Source: Chryseobacterium tructae (GTDB lineage: Bacteria > Bacteroidota > Bacteroidia > Flavobacteriales > Weeksellaceae). From it: DNA of 64,000 nucleotides. Each line of letters begins with the position of its first letter. The first letter of the stretch is position 1. A program made the position numbers and the translations under genes. Positions 8,083 through 20,727 of the stretch are shown here, piece by piece. The stretch lies in contig NZ_JAUFQR010000001.1 of NCBI RefSeq assembly GCF_030409875.1, positions 868,001 to 932,000 of the forward strand, read 5' to 3'. The notes below the pieces were generated by a model. It had not been told where the DNA came from. It saw only the letters and a list, made by a program, of their open reading frames with translations, and searched no databases.

Positions 8083-8125
8083 AATAACTTCCAACTTCCA
8101 GCCTCCATCTTCCAGCTTTTCTCCC
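8083..8125. repeat. Inverted copy of the GGAAG repeat
   Basis: Contains ACTTCCAACTTCCAGCCTCC then ATCTTCCAGCT, the reverse complement of motifs at 7840-7960. A long hairpin with the upstream copies could form. Confidence 0.7.
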
Positions 8126-8291
8126 TTACATTGAGTTATTCTAAATAGAGTAGAGGTTGCCAAACGGATTTAAAAAATGAGTAACTTAATACCACAATTG
8201 TGTCTTGAATTCGGAGGCTGTCGAAATGTTTTGTTATAGTTTTTAACTATCATTGAAATAATTATTAATAGATTGTATTTATTATTCGAAC

Positions 8292-8318
8292 GTTGTAAGT
8301 TTGTCATATTCTTACAAC
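8292..8318 (+). promoter_or_regulatory. katG promoter with 8-bp palindrome
   Basis: TAAGTTTG (8296-8303) matches the -7 consensus. It lies inside a perfect palindrome, GTTGTAAG (8292-8299) and CTTACAAC (8311-8318), with an 11-bp centre. This is a good candidate operator for peroxide control of katG. A further palindrome, CTAT...ATAG, lies upstream but is weak. Confidence 0.55.
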
Positions 8319-8364
8319 AGAGGAATTACATTAAACTGTATTAATTAAAATAAAAAATAAATAA

Positions 8365-10645
<2,281 letters not shown>

Positions 10646-10667
10646 ATCTTTTTTAATCTTTATAATA

Positions 10668-10697
10668 AACAGGTTGTCTTGGAAAAGGCAGCCTGTT
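10668..10697 (+). terminator. katG terminator
   Basis: AACAGG...CCTGTT stem, extended by imperfect inner pairing, followed by GTTTTT. Confidence 0.7.
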
Positions 10698-10750
10698 GTT
10701 TTTATATGTATTGATGACTTTAAAGATCAATGGATACTTTGTTTATTTTT

Positions 10751-10975
10751 TTATTGACCTCCTTTTAATTTAATAATTTCATCTACTAATAAAGGAATTG
10801 CATTTCTTGCCATAGCAATGAAATCCTGATCTTCAGGCTTTATTGAAATAAATTCTATATCATAATCTCTATTGCCTTCTTCTCCGGTCATGATAAAGCT
10901 GGAGCCAGAATCAAAATCTCGGCCTTCAATATAGGAAGTCCATGGAGATTGGGTAGCTTTATTACATATTTCCAT
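10751..10975 (-). CDS. Small protein resembling phage Ead/Ea22-type proteins
   Basis: 74 residues: ATQSPWTSYIEGRDFDSGS, then DQDFIAMARNAIPLLVDEI. The SPW start with a later DFIAxARNAIPxLVxEI helix recalls small phage-encoded proteins of the Ead/Ea22 kind, but the match is by eye and the function is unknown. It is the last gene of the minus-strand series downstream of the Rhs gene and could be an orphan immunity-type or phage-derived gene. Confidence 0.55.
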   Translation of the reverse strand: MEICNKATQSPWTSYIEGRDFDSGSSFIMTGEEGNRDYDIEFISIKPEDQDFIAMARNAIPLLVDEIIKLKGGQ

Positions 10976-11070
10976 GATGTTTTTTTAATTCTAAGTCTGT
11001 CATTTCTTTGTATCAGAATTTAGTAAGCTCTAAAGAGTTGGGTAGTTATTGATGATTTTGTTATATCTGA

Positions 11071-11511
11071 TTAGAAATTTAATGTATTTTCTAATCCTTC
11101 GATTAACAGATTATCCTGGCTACTTATCTCCCAAAAACCACCATCAAAATAGGCAATGGTCAGGTAAATATTTCTATACATTATATTTTCTTCCTCAATT
11201 GTATATTTTTTGAACTGATCCGTTTTATGATCAATAAGCAATAATAGATCAAATACCTGGTGAACTCCCGAAATTTTTCTTTTTAAATCATCAATATTCA
11301 TAATCAGTAATTCATCTTCTTTATTGACACGATCATAGAATTCCATAAATGATCCCTCAAAGTTTTCATTAGGCAAACCATCAAAACACGGAATTGAAAA
11401 AAAGCATTCTGTAATATGAGTATTGTAGTTAATTATTACATCCAATATTTTAAGTAATTCTGTACTCTCATCACCAATGCTGTCTATTTTTAATAATTTA
11501 TTTTGTACCAT
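11071..11511 (-). CDS. Hypothetical protein in Rhs-downstream cluster
   Basis: 146 residues, acidic, soluble and mixed alpha/beta, with no signal peptide (MVQNKLLKIDSIGDES... IYLTIAYFDGGFWEISSQ). I do not recognise a family. Its small acidic cytoplasmic character and position among other small orphan genes downstream of an Rhs protein fit an immunity-type protein, but that is inference only. The flanking intergenic DNA (11512-11681) is very AT-rich and shows no other gene. Confidence 0.6.
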   Translation of the reverse strand: MVQNKLLKIDSIGDESTELLKILDVIINYNTHITECFFSIPCFDGLPNENFEGSFMEFYDRVNKEDELLIMNIDDLKRKISGVHQVFDLLLLIDHKTDQFKKYTIEEENIMYRNIYLTIAYFDGGFWEISSQDNLLIEGLENTLNF

Positions 11512-11681
11512 GTATGGAATAATTAAGGGTTGAGGTTTTTTGATCTTTGGAGTTAAGTGTTTTACGCGTAGCAGATAATAGCAATCTTCAAATTACATTT
11601 ATGTTTAATGTTTCTTAACAATGCATCTATTTAAAATAATAAATATCTTAAAAATGACTAAATGAAATAGTAAGAAATTTT

Positions 11682-12133
11682 TTATTTGGTTGCTTCAAGA
11701 ACCCTTTCTGATACATCTGTATTAAGCTTTTTTTTATCAACCCCAAATGGTATTTTATCTATTGCCCAGCCTTCTTTTTCATTAATATCTTTCTTTTTCA
11801 AACTGTCAGTTATATCATAGCTATCCAAAATGATAAAACCATTTTTTATATTAATGGAGTCATAGGCTACAAGATATTTTCGTCCTTTAATTAGGCTTCC
11901 ATCTGAATGAGGTTTTTTTATTCCATTTGAGTATGGAACTCATAATCAAAGCCGTCTCCTGTTGATTTACTATAAAATCTATCTGATGAAACTGTTCCAA
12001 TTGTATACTTAAGATTGTTAAGCATATCTTTATTTAATATTGCTGTATCAGAAAACTTGATATATAAAATTAAAAATATTAACAATAAAACGGAGGCAAT
12101 CAGTAATTTTATACTGTTTTTATTATCATTCAT
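11682..12133 (-). CDS. Hypothetical membrane-anchored protein, frameshifted
   Basis: Starts MNDNKNSIKLLIASVLLLIF with one membrane helix, then a region reading NLKYTIGTVSSDRFYS. The first frame stops at 11918, but a second frame carries on without interruption (TYSNGIKKPHSDGSLIKGRK ... VSERVLEATK) to the TAA at 11682-11684. One missing base near 11935 would join them into about 151 residues, with a likely join EF(T)YSNG. No family is recognised. The start is only 7 bp after the stop of the upstream gene, so the two are translationally coupled. Confidence 0.65.
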
Positions 12134-12140
12134 ACCTTAT

Positions 12141-12901
12141 TTATTTTTGAATAGGAGTTGGAACAGGAATCCGTTGGTTTATGTTTTTATCCGCGAAATT
12201 AAACAAGAGTTGAGTAAAGCTTTCTTCTTGCCAGTGGAATTCTCTTTGTCTAATATATGTTTTCACAAATTTGATATTTTCTTTATTTCTGTTAAGTCAA
12301 AAAAAAGCGCATTATATATTTCTGATTTTAAAATATTTTCAAAATATATAAGATTGCTATGATCCGATTTGATAAGTTCTTTTATAAACGTGAGATAGCT
12401 ATTTTTATGTGTAATTCTAAATAAAATCAGACTGGCTAATAATTGTTCATTTTGATAATAGACATCATTATCTCGTATATATTCTAGACCTTCTATTAAA
12501 TCTTTACAATATAATAATTTAATGTTTTTATGCAGATATTCCAAAGAGGCTAAAACAATCAAATCTTTGTCCTCTTCTTGTATTTTTAAGAATGATAGGA
12601 TTTTTGTGTAATTTAAGTCAAGACCAAAATCTAAGGCTATATAAATTAAATCAGATACAAATTCTCTGTCTTCATTGTCTAAATTGGAATTGATAAAAGA
12701 TTCAATTATGATAAAATCTTTTTGATCTAAAAGACTATATTCATAGAAGAATACATTCACTAGTTCCTTCTCCTGAAAATTGAGAATGAATTTTATGTCT
12801 TCTGGTGATAACTTTATTTTCTTTCTACAGATCTCCAAGATAGCTTCATTTGCTTCTTCAAACGATTTATTTTCAATGTTTTTTAATGTATTATTTATCA
12901 T
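12141..12901 (-). CDS. Hypothetical alpha-helical protein, frameshifted near its C-terminus
   Basis: About 253 residues after repair, Lys/Glu/Ile-rich and predicted all-helical (repeated pairs such as EDREFVSDLIYIALDFG and DKDLIVLASLEYLHKN), reminiscent of HEAT-like repeats. The first frame ends at 12263, but adding one A at about 12290 restores EIKENIKFVKTYIRQREFHW and continues to TAA at 12141-12143 (ending IPVPTPIQK). No enzyme motif is visible. It is in the minus-strand cluster behind the Rhs gene and coupled to 11682-12133. Confidence 0.65.
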
Positions 12902-13170
12902 TTTTTGTTTTTACTTTGTCTGTAAGGTCTTTCTTTTGTATTTCCCGCTTGGGTTATTGTGAAGGTTTTGTATTGTATCACGAGCATGATGCTCACGCCA
13001 GCGAGAGTATTGAGGTATATTTTAGCTAGACTTCAAAATATAGAGCATGATGATCCTGTATTTCCTAATAAGTAGTACCTGTTTTTAAATAGAAGCCACT
13101 GCAATTGCAGTGGCTTTTTGTTGATTTTATTTATTAATAATAAGCATTCTTATTTTATAATTTTAAACCT
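12902..13170. other. Intergenic stretch with possible gene remnant
   Basis: Between two minus-strand genes the plus strand reads MMLTPARVLRYILARL then QNIEHDDPVFPNK-stop (about 12990-13073). This looks like the tail of a protein but has no start context and is not assigned. It is followed by a strong hairpin at 13094-13115. Confidence 0.4.
13094..13115 (+). terminator. Perfect 22-bp palindromic terminator
   Basis: AGCCACTGCAA / TTGCAGTGGCT is completely self-complementary and followed by TTTT on the plus strand. No intact plus-strand gene precedes it, so it may be a leftover of the remnant at about 12990-13073. Confidence 0.6.
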
Positions 13171-13545
13171 TTATCCTAAAGGTGAGTCAAATAAAAGACC
13201 TTTCATCATACCAATGGTAAGTATCACTAAAAAGAAGAGTAAAAAATAGGCGAAGAAATTCACAAATCGCTTTCTATTATTATGACTTTCCAACGAATTG
13301 GTATTATAATTATTTATAAAACTCCTCATTCCTAAAATAAATGCAACAATCATTGATGTAAATGTGATATAAAGGATGAGAGGTTGCTTTAGTTCAAAAA
13401 AGAATAAGATGACTAAAATATCTATTAATCCAATAATCCAGCTTAATTTAAATATTGTAAAGGACTTTATATCTTTTCCCAATAATAAAAATATTGAATT
13501 TGAAAATATAATGATAAGAAGGATTATTTGTAAGATTGTATTCAT
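13171..13545 (-). CDS. Small four-helix membrane protein, candidate immunity protein
   Basis: 124 residues, nearly all hydrophobic, with four membrane segments (about 4-22, 31-50, 54-72 and 95-115) and a short polar loop SLESHNNRKR before the last. No family is recognised. It begins 23 bp after the stop of the Rhs gene on the same strand, the usual place for the immunity gene of a polymorphic toxin. A membrane immunity protein would suit a membrane-active C-terminal domain. This function is inferred only from position and topology. Confidence 0.6.
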   Translation of the reverse strand: MNTILQIILLIIIFSNSIFLLLGKDIKSFTIFKLSWIIGLIDILVILFFFELKQPLILYITFTSMIVAFILGMRSFINNYNTNSLESHNNRKRFVNFFAYFLLFFLVILTIGMMKGLLFDSPLG

Positions 13546-13568
13546 TTATAAGATTAGATATTAAAAAA

Positions 13569-16500
13569 TTAATGAGAGAAAGGATTAGGGAAAGTAAGCT
13601 TTAGATCTCCACCCAGCCCTAGGCCATCTGCTACCTTTCCTGAAACGCCTACAGAAAAACTATTATTTTTAGGGTTGTAAAGATAAGATGCTCCACCTTT
13701 TGCCCCTACTGCTCCAATAGGAATAGAACCTGTTAGGTTAATTCCCCATTGACCATTCGGTGAAGTAGCACTCCAATTTCCTTCAATTTCAGCGAATGCA
13801 GCAATTGCACCCACATCAGCTGACCATCCATATTTATTAGTCTGCATATTAGCTCCTACAAAACCTGTCAGCCCCTTTGCGCCCAAAGAAAAAGCTAAAG
13901 TACTTGTTGTGAAACTCAATTTTGCCTCTCCAACAGTTCCCTCCAAATATCCTTGAATATTTGAGTTACTACCGATTAAGTTTGGCGCAGAGAGCCCACC
14001 TTTTACATTAATTAGCTTTATATTAAGATTGGTATCTAAGCCCTCAAAGTTAAGGTTTTTCAAGCCAGCGTTATAGTCAACTGCTGTGAAATCAAATGAT
14101 GAAGCTGTAAATGATGAAACATTTCCATTCAGTTTAGAGAACCATTTACCATAATACATACCAGATGTATGCTCTTTACCTTCATTGTAAATTTTAGTTT
14201 CAGACCAATCTCCTGGTCCTCCTGGCCCTAGGGTAACCTTTGAATTACGAGAAGTATTATATTCATTATTTGTAAATCCGTCAGTAAAATTACTATATCC
14301 CATGGATCTATAATTATCTGCCGTTACTTTAGCATTCCATTCCCATTGATTACCTTTCAATCCCCAACCATCAGGAGCTCTTCCATCAGGATCAATAAAT
14401 CTGATAGGATTGTTAAATGCATAGTTATATGGGCTATGTCGAGTCATTTTTTCTGCAAGTGGATCTGTTGCTCCCCATCTCCCAAGATCCGGCATATACA
14501 TCCTTGCTCCATAGTCATACATTCCCGTTTCCTCAAGCTCTTTTCCATTGTACTTATTATGATAAGGGATGCCAAAATCTTTAAGGTTATCAAAATCATT
14601 GTATCCCTGATGTGCTAATCCGAACGGATAATAATTATTTTCTTTTAAATAAAACCATCCGCCGCCATCCGCTGCACCAAACGTAAGTCTAATATTCCCT
14701 AAATGATCTTTATAATCATAAATATATTGTGTTCGCTGCAAGTCATAAGTTCCTTCTGTTGTTGGAATTAATTTTAAAATACCATTTTCATATTGAAAGC
14801 CATCCAAATATTCTGTTGTTGTATTTCCATATACTTTTTTTAGTTTAGCTCCATCAGCCCTATAAAGATAGGAGGTGTTTCCTTGTGCCGCTAAAATTTG
14901 TTTAGGTAAATTCAGATAATTATATGTTATAGATGAAATCCCTTTATCTTTTTGATTCGTCATATTACCATTGAGATCATAATCAATAGTATTCCCTCCA
15001 ATAGGGTATCCAGAAGGGTTATTTCTATTATCAGTAACCTTTATTAGCTTATTTGATAAGTTAGGAATCTCGTAATCATAAACAAGCTCATCAATATGCA
15101 TCGCAGTTGAAGACCCGGGAGGAGGGGACTGGAATCTATTTAGCGTTTTAATATTTCCATTAAGGTCATAACTTACCTCTTCGTCATAAAAATGGTTTTG
15201 TGCATTTGAGGTAAGATAAGGGGTTAAGAAAGTTCCTTTAGTAACTCGGTTCAAAGGATCATAAGTATAAGAATATCTTCTATGGATCTTATCACGCGCT
15301 GTTTTCCAATCAGCTTCAGAAATATTTCCATTGTACTTTGCAATCCCGTATTGAGTATCTTGAGGGTTTTGATATTTTAATTGCATAGCAAAAAAATTAT
15401 CCCCTAAATTTTCAGGATCATTAATGTTTGTTAACCAGCCTCTGATATTGTATTTGTAATTAATGGATTGTAAAGGTTCGTAATTGTCTGCGTCATATTG
15501 CCCTATTTTTTTATTAGCCACTTGTCCCAATTCATTATAGTTCAGAATGGCCAATGACTCTTCCTTATAATTATTGACTTTATGCTTGTGCGAAAGCAGT
15601 CTATTCTGATGGTCATAATCAAACACTTCTCTTATCTTAGTTTCTTCATCATTTGCTGTTCTTTTATGATAAACATAGGATTCTTTAATAATACCTGTAA
15701 AGTCTAATAATGCCTCATTTTTAGTAAATCCTCCTAAATAATTGATAGAGTGAGAACCAATTTTTCTTCCCTTTGAATCATACCACGTAAAAGTCTTTGT
15801 CCAGTTGTCATCATCTATATTTTTCACATAGGATGCTACTGCCATAGATTTGGTATTTACTGTTGAATTCTGTATATCCGTTATTGTATTTTGGCCTAAA
15901 ATAGTGGCAGGTATTGCAGGTGTTCCTGTTGGATAAGTGTCATAATAATTCACACCGAGTACAGTCATGCTTCCTGTAGGAAATGCACTTTTGGTATAGT
16001 AAATATCTAACCCATTCTGAGAAAATGGAGTGGCACTTCTTGTTTCATTATTTCCGGGATTAGCGGTCATCTTATTGATGGCTGTTTGCATGACAGTTCT
16101 GGTCGCTGTATTTGAAAAGAAGCCACTATATACAACTCTCCCGAACTTATCATATTTTGTAAACAGCCACCCTTTTTTTGCAAAATTATTAGTGGTTGTT
16201 CCTAATATAGCATCTTGTGATAATATGATTCTATCCTGTTTGTCATACACCATATACTCCCAGCCTTTGCCAGGTAATCTCTTTTCAACAAGTCTGCCTT
16301 TATTATCATAACGATACTGATAACATAGATTATTGAGCAGAACCTCGGTGATTACTTGATGAACAGCATTTGGAGGTATAACAAATGCCAGCTGATCATA
16401 TTCATTATATACATAATAAGTATCTACATGGACTGTAGAGCTCATGATCTTCCTTACCAATAGGGTTTGGCCTTTTGCATTCTTGAATTCTACGGTTTGA

Positions 16501-17111
16501 TTTCCATCCTCATCAGTTACCGTGTTTTTATACAAAGTACCGGGAGCGTAAGTCTCAGTAGTAGACAAGCTTACTTCACTTTTAGTAGCCTCATTTTCCC
16601 AAACAGACTTTGCAGAATACTGATACACTTCATTGACACCATTGGTTTCATATTGGAATTTTATAGGTTTATTCGCCCAGTCTTTTCCCACCTGAATCTG
16701 TTGTTGAACTCTATCCAAAGGGGAATTTTCAAAAACTTTTTCAGCATAAATTTTTTCTGTCCCGTAGAGCGTACTACTTACATTATTTAATGGATCAGGA
16801 GCAATAGCTCCATTTAAAGAGTTAGCTTGAGGAATGGGAAGGAATTCTTTAGACTGCCTTCCAAACTGGTCATATTCGATATGATTAACAATATCTTTTC
16901 CTAATGGAGAAGCTTTTACATTGACAACTTGTTTAGATCTTCCCAGACCATCAAAATATTCTACAACACGAACTTGTTTAGCATTGTCATTAGGTTGGGT
17001 TACAGGTTCTAAATAAGTACGTACCTGTGTATAATTTTCTGTAGTAGATAATTGAGCCTCTATGTTTATTGATATAAGAAGTAATCCTATAGCTATTATT
17101 GATTTTTTCAT
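13569..17111 (-). CDS. Rhs-repeat protein with DUF6443 N-terminus and variable C-terminus
   Basis: 1180 residues with a signal peptide (MKKSIIAIGLLLISINIEAQ). DUF6443 (about residues 25-170, with VEYFDGLGRSKQVV) is followed by many YD-type repeats (YDKFGRVVYSG, YDYKDHLGNIRLTFG) that in related proteins build a beta-shell. The Rhs-associated core YDYGARMYMPDLGRWGATDP ends at DPDGR near residue 905. The remaining about 275 residues form a separate tip. They are rich in Gly, Ala and Ser with alternating beta pattern (NLTGSIPIGAVGAKGGASY) and show no nuclease or deaminase motif. In known Rhs toxins this tip is the effector. The gene follows the YD-repeat partner by 3 bp and precedes the small membrane protein. 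Confidence 0.9.
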   Translation of the reverse strand: MKKSIIAIGLLLISINIEAQLSTTENYTQVRTYLEPVTQPNDNAKQVRVVEYFDGLGRSKQVVNVKASPLGKDIVNHIEYDQFGRQSKEFLPIPQANSLNGAIAPDPLNNVSSTLYGTEKIYAEKVFENSPLDRVQQQIQVGKDWANKPIKFQYETNGVNEVYQYSAKSVWENEATKSEVSLSTTETYAPGTLYKNTVTDEDGNQTVEFKNAKGQTLLVRKIMSSTVHVDTYYVYNEYDQLAFVIPPNAVHQVITEVLLNNLCYQYRYDNKGRLVEKRLPGKGWEYMVYDKQDRIILSQDAILGTTTNNFAKKGWLFTKYDKFGRVVYSGFFSNTATRTVMQTAINKMTANPGNNETRSATPFSQNGLDIYYTKSAFPTGSMTVLGVNYYDTYPTGTPAIPATILGQNTITDIQNSTVNTKSMAVASYVKNIDDDNWTKTFTWYDSKGRKIGSHSINYLGGFTKNEALLDFTGIIKESYVYHKRTANDEETKIREVFDYDHQNRLLSHKHKVNNYKEESLAILNYNELGQVANKKIGQYDADNYEPLQSINYKYNIRGWLTNINDPENLGDNFFAMQLKYQNPQDTQYGIAKYNGNISEADWKTARDKIHRRYSYTYDPLNRVTKGTFLTPYLTSNAQNHFYDEEVSYDLNGNIKTLNRFQSPPPGSSTAMHIDELVYDYEIPNLSNKLIKVTDNRNNPSGYPIGGNTIDYDLNGNMTNQKDKGISSITYNYLNLPKQILAAQGNTSYLYRADGAKLKKVYGNTTTEYLDGFQYENGILKLIPTTEGTYDLQRTQYIYDYKDHLGNIRLTFGAADGGGWFYLKENNYYPFGLAHQGYNDFDNLKDFGIPYHNKYNGKELEETGMYDYGARMYMPDLGRWGATDPLAEKMTRHSPYNYAFNNPIRFIDPDGRAPDGWGLKGNQWEWNAKVTADNYRSMGYSNFTDGFTNNEYNTSRNSKVTLGPGGPGDWSETKIYNEGKEHTSGMYYGKWFSKLNGNVSSFTASSFDFTAVDYNAGLKNLNFEGLDTNLNIKLINVKGGLSAPNLIGSNSNIQGYLEGTVGEAKLSFTTSTLAFSLGAKGLTGFVGANMQTNKYGWSADVGAIAAFAEIEGNWSATSPNGQWGINLTGSIPIGAVGAKGGASYLYNPKNNSFSVGVSGKVADGLGLGGDLKLTFPNPFSH

Positions 17112-17114
17112 TGC

Positions 17115-20100
17115 TTATTCGCTTTTTTGAAATTGAAAGGTAAAATTCAGGTAGTTATATCTGCCAGGTGTTATCGTTCCGGATATTAATTTTGCAGATA
17201 CGTTTCCGATCTTGTCAACTCTGATTTCCCATGTACGATTGGCTGGAGTCGTTCCAAATGGGCCACCTGGGAGTTCATCAAAAGTGAAGACTAATGCCGT
17301 TAGAGATCGTTTACAATCCCCTTCAATATATCCTAATGAGCGGTTGGTATTAAAAAATGTTGGATTTAAACCTTGCGTAGCAATATAAACTTGGAACTTC
17401 ACATTTTTCCCATCATTGTAAATTACAGGAGTATTAGAAAGTACTAATGAATTGAATGTTACAAAATTACATTGTGAAGCTATGCATATTGCATTTTGGT
17501 TGGCTAAATATTGTCCATTTGAATTAAGATCATTTAAAGCTTGCTGCTCTGCGTCATCTTTTGAGGTAGAAGAGTAAGTTTCAGCAGGAACTGTATAAGT
17601 ATAAGGGCCGCCTGCAAAACCTTGTCCACAATTACTTCTTGTAAATGTTTTAGACTGTTCTGTATTGTAAAATATGGTAGGATAAGTATATGGAGAGGCG
17701 TAACCATAATTAAAATTTTTAATGATTTCTCCTGATATGTTAGTGATTTTATCCAGTCTGTTTTTTGTGTCGTATATATAATTCTCTCTTGTTCCTGAAG
17801 AAGATGTTTTACTGGTAAGACCTACTAAAGGATTATAAGTAGATGTCGTTATTGGGTAATCTTGTAAAGCTGGGTTTTTCCTAAAGGTCTCCAATGCATT
17901 AATTAATGTTTGCTCTGAGTTGATGTCTTTGTCGATATCAGACTTTTTTACGATATCTAAGTTCAAATAGGCTGTAGGGCTTGCTGAAAGTCCAAATATT
18001 TGCATTAACTCTGCGTAGGTAATTCCCTGGATCTGAGCAATAGGTATAGTCTGGTGATATCCCCATATTGTTGTAGTAGGAATACCTTGTTTTGCTTTAT
18101 TTTGTAATAAATTTCCTTTATCATCATAGAGTTGATAATACATTTGATCTTCCGTCTGTACATTTGAAATAGAAGAAAAATCAGCATTTAAAAGAGAATT
18201 TCTTGTTGTTCCGACTTTCCAAACATTTGATGTATTGGCATCTTTGATGTAAATCTTTTCAGATAAATTACTTTTACCTGTTGTATTTTTTTCTACGCTC
18301 ATTACAGGTGCGATGAAATTGTCATTGAGCATATTTTTGTAGGTAGCATATTTGCCGCCAGCATAATCAAAATCATTGCAGTTCCCTGTAAGACAGGCAT
18401 CATTTAATCTTAATGCATCTCCTGGATAATAAATATTTTTTGTGATTTCACTTCCATCTGTTAAAACCTCTTTGGTTTCGATAGGAAAAGGATGCCAGTA
18501 CAAATATTTATCATTATAAGTTTTTTTTAAGTTTGTCGTAATGCTATTATTTCCAAAGTATTCTGTTGTTGTGATACTCTCGGGTAAGTATGGAAGAACA
18601 GGAATATACGTTCTTCTTCCATCGGCAGATGGTAAACCTTCTGTAAACACATAATAATTATTATCTGTGATTTTACAATTTGAGCAATTGCTTGTGGGTT
18701 CACTTAGAGGCTCAGCATTATTTAGAAAGTTTTTGTATGTATATTCTGTAGTACTTTTAACAACGCCATTAACATCCATCAATTCCACTTTCTTTGGTTT
18801 TCCTCTTTCGTATTCTTTCGATAATAATTTTGCATCTCCAAGATTAGTTATTCCATGAAAATTAGGATTCTTGAAATACAAAGATTTGGCTTCGTCTGGA
18901 TTAGTTTTTCTGTTAGTAAAAGAATATTTTCTTATTCCTTTTTCATCAATTTCCTGAACTTCTGTATAATGTATTAAGTCAGAACTATACATATTCGGGG
19001 AAAGGTTTTCTGAAGATGTGGTCGTTGCCCCAGTATAAGTGATCAAACCATTTGGGTTCATAAAAACAACAGGCGTGGGTTTTGAATAAACTCCCTGATC
19101 TAAAATTCCCGTTGATTTATTTGAAGTATCTGTATACTTATAATTTTTAGTATATGCATGGATTCCGTCATTATTAACTTCTTTGTATAATCTTGCTCCA
19201 TAATACTTGTTTTCAGCGACATCTTCAACAACATTGCTCTCTTTATAAATCATGGAATACTTGTGGGGTTCGTAAAAAAACTCTTTGTACCCTCGTGTAG
19301 GAAGTAATATTCTTTTTAATAAACCTACTTTGAATATTTCTTTATCTGGGTTTTCAGGATCAGTATAGGTTATTTTACCATTCCAGAAGCCCATTGTATT
19401 CTTGTTTCCGGCATTATATGGTGGAAAAACATTTGTTTTATAATAGTCAAAAGAATATTCCTCATCTTTTTCATTGGAAACCTTTTTTAAAAAAGTTCTC
19501 TTGTAAGTTCCCCCCAGATTATCATAAGATAGAGAGATATTTTTTATGAGCAGATTATTCGTATCAAAGACTGTTATTTTTTTTAAATAAACCTTTGTAA
19601 GTTCTAAGGGATTTGTTGTTTCATCATACTCAAAATTCAAGTTTCCAAAATCACTAATATTGATGGTTTCTAATATACATTGTTTAGAATATATAGTTTC
19701 CGTAGTCTTTTCGGATGAAACTATATCATTAATAGTTCCGTCGTATACAGAGCGTACTGATGTAGTAGAAACAGTATTTTCTTGTCTACCTATAAATAAA
19801 TTATTACTTTTTAAAGCTTGCTTGCCTGGGAATGAAATCGTAAAATTAGCAGTAACATTTTTCCCTTCATTAATAAAACTATTTAAAATGCTTTTGTTAC
19901 TATTTTTGTATGTAGCATTTATTATTCTTCCGTTATATAGAACTACTTTTTTTAAATTCCATCCAACAATATAATTTGTTCTTACATTCCTTTTTACAGA
20001 GGTATTATATATACTAGGGCTAGCGTATTCTGAATTATCAAGATTTAGCTGATGGTAGTTAATTTCTAATTCATTAGACGAGCCTCCAAAGATAAATGTA

Positions 20101-20718
20101 TTCCCCTTATCATCCTTTAAAGTGATTTCAGAAAATGTGATCTCTCCAAAAAGAGGCTGGCAGCCAAGGTTATTTATATCTATAGTCAGATTAGCGTTTT
20201 CACAAAAAACAATAGTTTTTCCATTGTGATCAATAACAAAATATCCTTTATACCCTAAAAAGTCAAAGTAATATTTGTCTGTCATCCACGTAAAATAATT
20301 ATCAGAAGTGTTTGTAGGATTTTCCAATAACATCTTCTTTGTAGAAGCAGAAGAACCAGGTTTAAAACAATCTTGTTCATTACCACTTACTTGATTATAA
20401 AATAATGAATATTTTCGAGTTAAAGGTCTCTTTGTTTCTCTTGTAATTTTGCCAAATAAATTAACATTCCAATTAAGGCCTACAATATCAGGTTCTATAT
20501 GTGGCCTAAACCCATTAGACTCATAGCTAAGGTTACTTGCTAATGTTAGGTCATTCCCAAGACTGATTTGATAAAGAGGAACAGAAACATTTGCTAATCC
20601 TGAGTATAATCTATTATTGGTTTCTACATCTTTAATCAAAGCGTAGCTACTGATACTCTTGTCTTGAGAATACAGAAGAGTATTCATGAGCAGCAGCAGG
20701 AGGTAAATATAATTTCAT
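17115..20718 (-). CDS. Large YD-repeat partner protein with DUF5977 domain
   Basis: About 1,200 residues. The N-terminal region (SISSYALIKDVETNNRLYSG, then NVSVPLYQISLGNDLTLASN) is the type that accompanies DUF6443 Rhs proteins in Bacteroidota. The middle is beta-rich with YD-like repeats (YIYDTKNRLDKITNISGEII), and a DUF5977 domain lies near residues 1015-1075 (SNCGQGFAGGPYTYTVPAETY region). The clean frame starts at 20687 without a signal peptide. An ATG at 20718 followed by a Leu stretch would give MKLYLLLLLLMNTLLYSQ if one surplus C near 20703 is removed, so I place the true start there. Probably exported and working with the Rhs protein 3 bp downstream. Confidence 0.8.
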
Positions 20719-20727
20719 GGTACAGTT

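Noticed and set aside
12986..13073. Plus-strand tail-like reading MMLTPARVLRYI
   Set aside because: No start, no family and no intact gene; kept only as a possible remnant in the intergenic description.
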